A program made the position numbers and the translations under genes. Source: Rhizomonospora bruguierae (GTDB lineage: Bacteria; Actinomycetota; Actinomycetes; Mycobacteriales; Micromonosporaceae). Taken from it: a stretch of DNA of 52,103 bases. This document shows, in pieces, positions 42,870-50,302 of this stretch. The DNA is taken from positions 1-52,103 of the forward strand of contig NZ_BBQH01000043.1 of assembly GCF_018397995.1 (NCBI RefSeq). The letters run 5' to 3'. Position 1 is the first letter of the stretch; every line of letters starts with the position of its first letter. Below the pieces are notes generated by a model. It did no database searches, was not told the DNA's origin, and saw nothing but the letters and a program-made list of their open reading frames with translations.

Positions 42870-43622
42870 TCACTCCGCCCGGTGACGCGGGCGCGCGGCT
42901 CCCGACTCGGATGCGGCGAGGGCGCCGGCGCGGCGGCGCTGGCGGCGGTCCCGGAGGATCTCCAGGAAGATCGGCAATACCGAGATCAGCACGATCACGA
43001 ACACCACCGGCAGGATGTACTTGTCGATGTCCGCCGGGTTGATCACCTTGATGATCTGGGCCGCCAGGTAGTAGCCGCCGAGAAGGATGCCGTCGGTCCA
43101 GATCACCCCGCCGACGATGTTCCAGATCAGGAACTTGCGGGCCGGCATGCCGAGCACCCCGGCGACCGGGTTCAGGAACGTGCGCACGATCGGGATGAAG
43201 CGCGCCAGCACGACCGCCTTGGCCGGCCCGTACTTGGTGAAGTAGTACTCCGCCTTCTCCACGTACTCGCGCTTGAACAGCCGGGAGTCGGGCCGGTTGA
43301 ACATCCGGGAGCCGAACCGGGCGCCGAGGTGGTGCCCGAGCTGGGCGCCGGCGATCGCGCACGCGGGCGCGCCGATCAGCAGCGCGATGATGCTCAGCCG
43401 GGTGCCGTCCCCGAAGATCGCCTCGGCGACCGGGGAGGCGGCGACGCCGGCCAGGAACAGCAGCGAGTCGCCGGGGAAGAAGAAGCCGATGAGCAGCCCG
43501 GTCTCGGCGAAGATGATTGCCCAGACGCCGATCAGGCCGAACGTCTGCACCAGCGCCTTGGGATCCAGCGGGTTGAACGTCAGCCCGTCGGACAGGGCGC
43601 GATACTGCTCGGCGTTCTTCAC
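42870..43622 (-). CDS. DedA family membrane protein
   Basis: This 250-residue protein has the DedA/SNARE-associated features: FAETGLLIGFFFPGDSLLFLAG in the first helical block (shown in part), FKREYVEKAEYYFTKYG, then ARFIPIVRTFLNPVAGVLGM with the conserved Arg residues, and a basic tail RDRRQRRR. DedA proteins act in lipid scrambling (undecaprenyl-phosphate or phospholipid flipping) and envelope stress. The GTG start follows TACCCT by 7 nt. Confidence 0.92.
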   Translation of the reverse strand: MKNAEQYRALSDGLTFNPLDPKALVQTFGLIGVWAIIFAETGLLIGFFFPGDSLLFLAGVAASPVAEAIFGDGTRLSIIALLIGAPACAIAGAQLGHHLGARFGSRMFNRPDSRLFKREYVEKAEYYFTKYGPAKAVVLARFIPIVRTFLNPVAGVLGMPARKFLIWNIVGGVIWTDGILLGGYYLAAQIIKVINPADIDKYILPVVFVIVLISVLPIFLEILRDRRQRRRAGALAASESGAARPRHRAE

Positions 43623-43629
43623 GCAGACG

Positions 43630-43635
43630 AGGGTA
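43630..43635 (-). promoter_or_regulatory. -10 element (TACCCT) of dedA, leaderless
   Basis: On the minus strand, TACCCT ends 7 nt before the GTG start at 43622. It lies in the 23 bp between dedA and the hen1 relic. Confidence 0.5.
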
Positions 43636-43645
43636 CCGGCGCCGG

Positions 43646-44512
43646 CTAGAGCCTGGGGTCCACGGGTTCGGATTCGCTCGCCAGCACGGCGAACACCGGT
43701 TCGTGCACCCGCCACAGCGGCTCGCCGGCGGCCAGGCGGGCCGGGGCGTCCACGCTGTCCGGGTCGGCCGCCTCGTCCTCGAGCCGCCGCTCCGCCAGGC
43801 GGGCCAGGGCCTCGCCGGCCAGGGCCCGGCGGTGCGCCAGGTATCGCCGGGTCACCAGGGCGCGCTCCGGGTGCCCCGCCAGCCACCCCTCGCCCGCCCG
43901 CAGCAGCTTCTCCACCTCGTCCGGCGCGACCCAGTAGTGCTTGGCGTCGTCCAGGGCGGGCAGCAGCACGTACAGGTGGTTCAGGGCGTCGGCGAGGCGC
44001 AGCGCGCCGGTGAGGGTGAGATCGATGTAGCGGCTCTCACCCCATTTGGGGTACTTCTCGTCCCCCGGTATCGGCCACGCCCCAGCCGAGCGGCGCGAAG
44101 AACCGCTCCGCCAGGTCGGCGCCGCCGGGGCAGCGCAGCACCGGAATCCGGATCTCCAACGGCAGCGGCGCCGCCGCCAGCGCCGGCCGATCCCGGGACG
44201 CCCCCCGCAACGCCGACCGGTACACCTTCGCCAGCGCCGCCGCGAGCAGGCTCGACGCCGCGTACGGCCGGTCGTTCACGTACTGCCCGAGGGTGAACCC
44301 GTCCGGCGCGTCCTTGCGGCCGCGCCCCATCAGCCGCCCCGGGTCCACGTCCAGCACCAGCGCCGCCGTGCAGCGCTCGGCCGTCGCCTCCGGGTACAGC
44401 ACGTATGCGGTACCGGTGGGCAGGTCGGCCACCTATACCCGGTCGGGGTGCTTCACCAGCAGGTACCCCAGGCCGTGGCGGGTCGGTGGGTGGTGGTGAT
44501 CGTGAGCAGCAC
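43646..44512 (-). pseudogene. hen1: decayed hen1: 3' terminal RNA ribose 2'-O-methyltransferase, N-terminal half only
   Basis: Read across frames, the minus strand gives the Hen1 N-terminal domain: VLLTITTTH at the start, LGYLLVKHPDRV, GTAYVLYPEA, TLGQYVNDRPYAASSLL, PLPLEIRIPVL, LPALDDAKHYWV and ERALVTRRYLAHRRAL. Three lesions break it. A base is missing near 44472, TAG replaces the expected Gln codon at 44433-44435, and a C5 run at 44062-44066 carries one base too many. The frame then ends at 43646, where the methyltransferase domain should begin, so that domain is absent. Active Hen1 methylates repaired RNA ends with its partner Pnkp, which is not adjacent. Confidence 0.85.
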
Positions 44513-44811
44513 CGGTCGATCGTGCCAGGCGCACCGTGAACGTGGGGACGATTTCCCGGCCCGAATACACATTGGACACCGGTGTACCGCGGGAGGCGTG
44601 GCGGGACGGCGAGCGCCCGAGAGCTACTGTCGCCGGCACGGGCCGCCTCCCACGCCGAGTGGTCCGCACCCGTCACCAGCACGAGGAGGGCGCCGCGTGA
44701 CGCGCTTCGGCCGGCCCCGCCGACCGACCGTCCATTGTCGTCGGTGCCACCCGGTAGGGCGCCCCTCGGCGCCATCCGGATCCGCGATGACCGCAAGGAG
44801 AAGTAAACCCC
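44513..44811. other. intergenic region before the SPFH gene
   Basis: About 300 bp. It holds a 10-bp palindrome ACACCGGTGT (44576-44585) and a possible -10 TACTGT near 44627. A 74-codon plus-strand frame here has no ribosome site and atypical codon use, and is not called. Confidence 0.4.
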
Positions 44812-45690
44812 GTGATGCCCACCGCTTTCTGGGCCGCGATCGCCTTCGCGGCGCTCGCCGCCGTCGCCGCCATCGCGGCCCTGCTCACCCGCAGGGCGCC
44901 CCGGCGCTCCACCCTCGCGTCCACGCACCAGCTGCTCCGGGGCGGCGCCATCGCCGCCGTGGTGGTGGCCGCGCTGTTCACCGTGGTCGCGTCCGCGAAC
45001 ACCGTGCCGGTCCGCAACGTCGGCATCGTGACCGCCTACAACAAGCCCACCGGGAAGACAACCGGATCCGGATTCCACTGGACGAAGCCCTGGCAGAAGA
45101 TCGCCGATTGGGACGCCTCGATCCAAACCGATGACGCGAGGACGAACGTCCGCATCCAGACCGGCGCCGTCGCGGAGGTCGTGAACAAGGTCCGCTGGCA
45201 GGTCAGGGAGGAAGCCGCCCCCCGCCAGTACACCGACTACAAGGGCGACTTCGACAACATGCGGCGCAACCTGTTCCAGGTGGAGAAGCAGGCCGCGTTC
45301 AACGAGGCGTTCGCCGACTACAACCCCATCAACCAGCAGTCCGGCGACGACGGCAAGGTCGTGTTCGATCTGGGGAAGATGGCCGACGAGGTGAAGCGGA
45401 TCCTCGCCGCGAGGCTCGGAAACGACTTCATCATCCACTCCGTCGTCATCCCGATCATCAACCACGACAAGGCCACCCAGGCGGCGATCGAGGCGTACCA
45501 GAAGAACGTCGCCGACGGCCGGAATCTCGAGCAGAAGGAACGCAACGCCGAGGTGGAGCGGCGGATCGCGGACCGACTGAAGAACCTGCCGCCCGAGTAC
45601 TACATCAACAAGTGCCTGGACCTGGCCAAGGAGCTGAACAAGGACCCCGGGTTCTGCATGACGGGGCCCCCGACGCGAGTGTCGTCGTGA
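44812..45690 (+). CDS. SPFH/band-7 domain membrane protein
   Basis: This 292-residue protein has two N-terminal membrane helices (about 5-25 and 44-64). An SPFH domain of prohibitin type follows, starting at VPVRNVGIVTAYNKPTGKTT, and a charged helical region (AAIEAYQKNVADGRNLEQKERNAEVERR, cut for length). Such proteins oligomerise at membrane microdomains. The partner is unknown. AAGGAG lies upstream; GTG 44812 and the next codon ATG are both possible starts. Confidence 0.85.
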   Translation: MMPTAFWAAIAFAALAAVAAIAALLTRRAPRRSTLASTHQLLRGGAIAAVVVAALFTVVASANTVPVRNVGIVTAYNKPTGKTTGSGFHWTKPWQKIADWDASIQTDDARTNVRIQTGAVAEVVNKVRWQVREEAAPRQYTDYKGDFDNMRRNLFQVEKQAAFNEAFADYNPINQQSGDDGKVVFDLGKMADEVKRILAARLGNDFIIHSVVIPIINHDKATQAAIEAYQKNVADGRNLEQKERNAEVERRIADRLKNLPPEYYINKCLDLAKELNKDPGFCMTGPPTRVSS

Positions 45691-45696
45691 CCGCGC

Positions 45697-45747
45697 CGCT
45701 CGGGGTGGTGGCTGGGACCGCGCCGGACCCGACCACCGCCCGGAGCG
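45697..45747. terminator. bidirectional terminator
   Basis: A 15-nt arm at 45697-45711 pairs with 45733-45747 with one mismatch and one wobble. It lies between the convergent SPFH gene and the small acidic-protein gene. Confidence 0.55.
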
Positions 45748-45765
45748 GTACTACAGGTAGCCGAT

Positions 45766-45975
45766 CTACCGATAGTCGTCCTCGAAGCTGACCACCCGGG
45801 CCTGCTCGACGGCGTCCCAGTCGTCGACCTCCAGGCCGCGGTGTACCTCCTCGGTGCCGTCGGCCGGGTCCGCCACGGTGGCCTGCTCCACGGCGTCCGC
45901 CGCTGGCGCCTCCGGGTCCCGCTCGTCGGGGCTAAGGTGATCGGTGAGGATCACGTCTTCCTCGGGCTGGGCCAT
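45766..45975 (-). CDS. small acidic protein
   Basis: This 69-residue protein is strongly acidic and Ala-rich (HLSPDERDPEAPAADAVEQA, GLEVDDWDAVEQARVV). The start ATG follows GAGGAGG. It is probably disordered or a small helical adaptor. I recall similar short proteins next to fba in related actinobacteria but cannot name a family. It is divergent from fba. Confidence 0.72.
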   Translation of the reverse strand: MAQPEEDVILTDHLSPDERDPEAPAADAVEQATVADPADGTEEVHRGLEVDDWDAVEQARVVSFEDDYR

Positions 45976-46149
45976 GGCCGCCTCCTCGGCTGTCGCGGTC
46001 GGTTCCACGGTACGGCGCAACGGGCGCCATCGCAGGGACGTACCCGGAAAGGCCCCGATTCCACGCCGGCACCCGGCTGGGGAATACTTCGGGGCGGAGG
46101 ACAGCGCGGTCCGGGCGCACACAAAACACGTCAGCAAGGAGCATTCGAG

Positions 46150-47175
<1,026 letters not shown>

Positions 47176-47193
47176 CCTTTCGCAGCCGTCGAC

Positions 47194-47226
47194 ACGGCCG
47201 GCCGGGAGCGGTCCCGCGCCGGCCGT
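47194..47226 (+). terminator. terminator of fba
   Basis: ACGGCCGGC and GCCGGCCGT form 9-bp arms around a second stem CGGGA/TCCCG with a GCGG loop. It begins 19 nt after the stop. Confidence 0.7.
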
Positions 47227-47558
47227 TCGCGTACCCAGCGGTTACCCGCTGGCGAGTGCCGGCGCGGGATCCATCCGCTTGCCTGCCCGACCGTCGAGGC
47301 TTCGGCTCATCGGCTCCGCCCCGTTGGCGTTGATGAATGAGCGCCCCCGCTCGGAAAGCGCATGCACCGGGCGCAGCGGCCTGACGCGGCAACAACATGG
47401 CGGCCGGTGGGACGCAACCGTCCGGACTGGAAACTGACTCTCCGGTCAGGATGGTATTTTCCCGCGGCGGCACCGACTCCTGTCCCTGTCTGCCGTCCGG
47501 TGCGGACGCCCGCACCGGACGCCACTGCCACAAGCAGGTCAACAGAGACGAGGAGTCA
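47227..47558. other. upstream region of the aerolysin-like gene
   Basis: No other gene is supported. A small hairpin CCAGCGG-TTAC-CCGCTGG lies at 47235-47252, a candidate -10 TATTTT at 47455-47460 with CTGACT upstream, and a strong leader hairpin at 47494-47521. Confidence 0.5.
47494..47521 (+). promoter_or_regulatory. leader hairpin of the aerolysin-like gene
   Basis: CGTCCGGTGCGG and CCGCACCGGACG form a perfect 12-bp stem with tetraloop ACGC. It lies downstream of the candidate -10 and ends 37 nt before the ATG, so it would be in the 5' leader. Confidence 0.6.
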
Positions 47559-48620
47559 ATGCACTTACGGAAAACCGTGGCCGTCCTGGGAAGTATCCTG
47601 ACCGGGCTCGGGATGACCCTGGCCATGGCGCAGCCGGCCGCCGCCCAGCCCTACTGCGACGTACCCATTCCGCCGCCGAGGTGCAACCCGGGCGAGCCGG
47701 AACCGCCGCCACCGCCCACGTACGCACCGGTGCTCGCCATCGACGCCGCACAGCAGACAACGTCGCGGACCGGGGTGCGGGTGCGGGGATGGACGGCCGA
47801 CGGCGACCAGCCGACGACCGCGCTGACCGTGCAGTTCACAATCGACGGTGCGTACGCCGGCTCGATGGTGGCCAACGGATCCCGGCCCGACGTCGCGGCG
47901 GCGTACCCGCAGTACGGTGCGGCGCACGGCTACGACATCACGCTCGCGGCGTCGGCTACCGGCCACACCGTCTGCGTCACGGCGGTGAGCGTGGGCGGTG
48001 GGGCCAACACCCAACGATGCACCAGTGTGGACACCATCGTCTCGTTCGACCCGTACCGGATCGACTACGACACCGCGCACGCGGTGCTGACGAGCGCCTC
48101 ACTCGACCAGTTGGACCGGGTCACCACCGACAACGACACAGAGGTCCAGCAGTCGACTGAGATCAGCGGATCGAAGACCCGGACGGAAAGCAAGGGCTGG
48201 TCGGACACTCAGGGCGTGCGGATCTCGGCGTCGACCAGCTTCAAGGTCGGCGTGCCCATCTTCGCCGAGGGCAAGGTGACGGTCTCCGCCGAGGGCTCCT
48301 TCACCTTCACCCAGAACGGCTCCGTCCAGACTTCGCAGACGTGGTCCTGGCGGCAGCCGGTGCTGGTGCCGCCGCGGTCCATCGTGGAGGTGACGGTCAC
48401 CGTCACCAGCGCGACCATCACCGTTCCATACACATTGTCCGGTGACTTCGTCTACGCCAGCGGTGCGCGCGCCGCCGGCACCCTGGGCGGGATGTTCGCC
48501 GGCGGCAACAGCGAGAACCTGAGGGTCACCCTGAAGCAGTACAACCTGGACGGTACGCCGACCGCAGCGCCGGTCAAGCAGCCGCAGGCCACGCTGCTGA
48601 AGGTGGAGCGGGTGCGGTAA
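47559..48620 (+). CDS. secreted aerolysin-like (ETX/MTX2-type) pore-forming protein candidate
   Basis: This 353-residue protein has a signal peptide ending AQPAAAQ-P (about residue 30) and a short Pro-rich linker. A beta domain (about 55-155) follows, with GWTADGDQPT, GSRPDVAAAYPQYGAAHGYD and CVTAV, as seen in actinobacterial secreted enzymes. The C-terminal part (about 170-345) alternates Ser/Thr and hydrophobic residues around a probable insertion hairpin (KTRTESKGWSDTQGVRISAS, FAEGKVTVSAEGSFTFTQNG). VPPRSIVEVTVTVTSATITV then follows, the pattern of aerolysin/ETX-MTX2 toxins. The start ATG follows GAGGAG. The target is unknown. Confidence 0.7.
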   Translation: MHLRKTVAVLGSILTGLGMTLAMAQPAAAQPYCDVPIPPPRCNPGEPEPPPPPTYAPVLAIDAAQQTTSRTGVRVRGWTADGDQPTTALTVQFTIDGAYAGSMVANGSRPDVAAAYPQYGAAHGYDITLAASATGHTVCVTAVSVGGGANTQRCTSVDTIVSFDPYRIDYDTAHAVLTSASLDQLDRVTTDNDTEVQQSTEISGSKTRTESKGWSDTQGVRISASTSFKVGVPIFAEGKVTVSAEGSFTFTQNGSVQTSQTWSWRQPVLVPPRSIVEVTVTVTSATITVPYTLSGDFVYASGARAAGTLGGMFAGGNSENLRVTLKQYNLDGTPTAAPVKQPQATLLKVERVR

Positions 48621-48632
48621 CCCACTTCGGTA

Positions 48633-48668
48633 CAGCGCCCCGCGTCGGTGGTCCGGCGCGGGGCGCTG
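48633..48668. terminator. bidirectional terminator
   Basis: CAGCGCCCCGCG and CGCGGGGCGCTG are perfect 12-bp arms with a 12-nt loop, 12 nt after the aerolysin-like gene and before the convergent LOG-family stop. Confidence 0.75.
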
Positions 48669-48702
48669 CACGCTGGTGCCGGGTCAGGCCGCATGCTGCG
48701 TG

Positions 48703-49569
48703 CTATGCGGTGAGCAGGGCGATAGCCTCCCGGGCGTCGTCGGTAACGTGGACCAAAGTGGACAGATCGCCATGCGGTGAGCTGGCCAGAAGCGTGCGGA
48801 GCAGGTCCGGTGCCGGGAGGCCGGTGGCCCAGAACGCGGCGTCGAGGAACACGAACGGACCGCTGGCGCCGTCGGTGCCGTAGTGCGTCTTCGTGGCGGC
48901 CTGGAAAACCTCCTGGACCGTGCCGGCGCGACCCGCCGCGAAGACGATGCCGCCCCGCGCCAGGCGCAGGATGGTGTCCTCGCGGATGGCGTTCGAGAAG
49001 TACTTGGCGATCAGGCCGGCGAACAGGTTGGCCGGCTCGTGCCCGTACAGCCAGGTGGGGATCGCCAGGCCGCCGGTCCAGCCGCCGCCGGGGGCGGGGA
49101 AACGGTCGCGGACGGCCAGCGCCGCCTCCGTGTACGGGTCGTGGTCGCGGAAGTCGGGGGCGGTGGCGAGCAGGTCCACGGCGGTGCCCAGTTCGGCGGC
49201 GGAGCGGGCCGACAGGTACGCGCCGAGGTTGGCCGCCTCCATCACGCCGGGTCCGCCGCCGGTCACCACCAGCCTCCCGGCCCGGGCCAACTCCCAGCCG
49301 AGGGTCGCGGCCAGGCGGTACGCGGTCGAGCCGCGGCGGACGGCGTGCCCACCCATGATGCCGACCACCGAGGCGGGGCCGTGCTCGGCGATCCAGGCGC
49401 CGGTCACGTCGACACCGGAGAGGTCCGCGCCGGCCAGGCGCAGCCCCTGCACGGTCAGGCCGGCCAGGCTGCCGGCCGCGACGTGCCGGTCCAGTTCCTC
49501 GGGGGCGTCGACATCCGCGGCGGTGTGGTCGTGCGGCGCGATGACGTCGGCGGGTGGTGGGGTGGACAC
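48703..49569 (-). CDS. LOG family protein
   Basis: This 288-residue Rossmann-like protein has the family motif VVTGGGPGVMEAANLGAY. A modified second motif reads AAGRAGTVQEVFQAA in place of PGGxGTxxE. It is longer than plant LOG cytokinin-activating enzymes (about 190-220 residues) because of an N-terminal extension. Members hydrolyse nucleotide 5'-monophosphates to base and ribose phosphate, but the altered motif makes activity uncertain. The GTG start follows TATAAA by 7 nt. Confidence 0.85.
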   Translation of the reverse strand: MSTPPPADVIAPHDHTAADVDAPEELDRHVAAGSLAGLTVQGLRLAGADLSGVDVTGAWIAEHGPASVVGIMGGHAVRRGSTAYRLAATLGWELARAGRLVVTGGGPGVMEAANLGAYLSARSAAELGTAVDLLATAPDFRDHDPYTEAALAVRDRFPAPGGGWTGGLAIPTWLYGHEPANLFAGLIAKYFSNAIREDTILRLARGGIVFAAGRAGTVQEVFQAATKTHYGTDGASGPFVFLDAAFWATGLPAPDLLRTLLASSPHGDLSTLVHVTDDAREAIALLTA

Positions 49570-49576
49570 CCGTGTG

Positions 49577-49582
49577 TTTATA
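49577..49582 (-). promoter_or_regulatory. -10 element (TATAAA) of the LOG-family gene
   Basis: On the minus strand, TATAAA ends 7 nt before the GTG. It matches the -10 consensus at five of six positions. Confidence 0.5.
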
Positions 49583-49585
49583 GAT

Positions 49586-49616
49586 GAGAGCCCGGTGACG
49601 TGGTCACCGGGCTCTC
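49586..49616. promoter_or_regulatory. perfect 14-bp palindrome between divergent genes
   Basis: GAGAGCCCGGTGAC, GTG, GTCACCGGGCTCTC. The element lies upstream of both the LOG-family and DUF3151 genes, over the expected -35 of the former, so an operator is likelier than a terminator. Confidence 0.6.
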
Positions 49617-49761
49617 GTAACCGGGTCCTGGGGAGGCTCCGGACCTCCTATTCTCGTCCCGGGTCGGCGGCTGCGGCACCGGCCACCCGCCCGGAGGGGA
49701 CCACCGGATCGCGTGACGAATTACTCAGCCGTTCAGCCATGACCCCGGGGGTGGGTACCGG

Positions 49762-49767
49762 TCTAAT
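49762..49767 (+). promoter_or_regulatory. -10 element (TCTAAT) of the DUF3151 gene
   Basis: TCTAAT ends 6 nt before the ATG. The GGGGCG between could also serve as a weak ribosome site, so a leaderless start is less sure here. Confidence 0.4.
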
Positions 49768-49773
49768 GGGGCG

Positions 49774-50190
49774 ATGAGGAACCTGCTGCCCGAACCGCCC
49801 GCCACCCTGCTGCCGCCGGACGAGGAGGCGGAGGCGGCCCTGACCGCCGCCATGGACGAGCCCGGCGTCGAGGCGGTGGCCGCCCGGTGCCCGGACTTCA
49901 GCGGCGCGTGGGCGGCGCTGGCCGGGTTCGCGCTGAACGCGGGCAAGCCGGTCACGGCGTACGCGTACGCCCGCACCGGCTACCACCGGGGGCTGGACCA
50001 GTTGCGCCGCAACGGCTGGAAGGGCCACGGTCCGGTGCCCTGGTCCCACCTGCCGAACCGGGGCTTCCTGCGCAGCCTGCACGCGCTCTCGCTGGCCGCG
50101 GACGCGCTCGGCGAGGCCGACGAGGCGGCCCGCTGTGCCCGCTTCCTGCGCGACTGCGACCCGGCCGCGGGGGACGCCCTGGCGGGGTGA
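49774..50190 (+). CDS. DUF3151 family protein
   Basis: This 138-residue protein carries the DUF3151 core: KPVTAYAYARTGYHRGLDQL, RRNGWKGHGPVPWSHLPNRGFLR and ARFLRDCDP. The family is restricted to actinobacteria and usually lies near fba and purA (Rv0360c in M. tuberculosis). The function is unknown; the helical repeat-like composition suggests a protein-binding role. Confidence 0.92.
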   Translation: MRNLLPEPPATLLPPDEEAEAALTAAMDEPGVEAVAARCPDFSGAWAALAGFALNAGKPVTAYAYARTGYHRGLDQLRRNGWKGHGPVPWSHLPNRGFLRSLHALSLAADALGEADEAARCARFLRDCDPAAGDALAG

Positions 50191-50302
50191 CCCCTCGCGG
50201 GGTGTGGCGGCGTCGTCCGCGGGCCCGTCCGGCCGCGGGCGCCGCCGCCGGTGGAAAGAGTGCGGCCCTGACGGAGGGCCGCCGTTCGCTGGTCGGGGGG
50301 CG

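Noticed and set aside
44582-44806. 74-codon plus-strand frame before the SPFH gene
   Set aside because: No ribosome site, many rare codons and no recognisable features.
43981-45465. Minus-strand frame of about 494 codons opposite the SPFH gene and hen1 relic
   Set aside because: It is the shadow of the SPFH gene joined to hen1 sequence in the wrong frame.
49617-49773. Possible tRNA or structured RNA near GGTTACGAGAGCC on the minus strand
   Set aside because: No T-loop consensus, acceptor stem or anticodon arm can be built.
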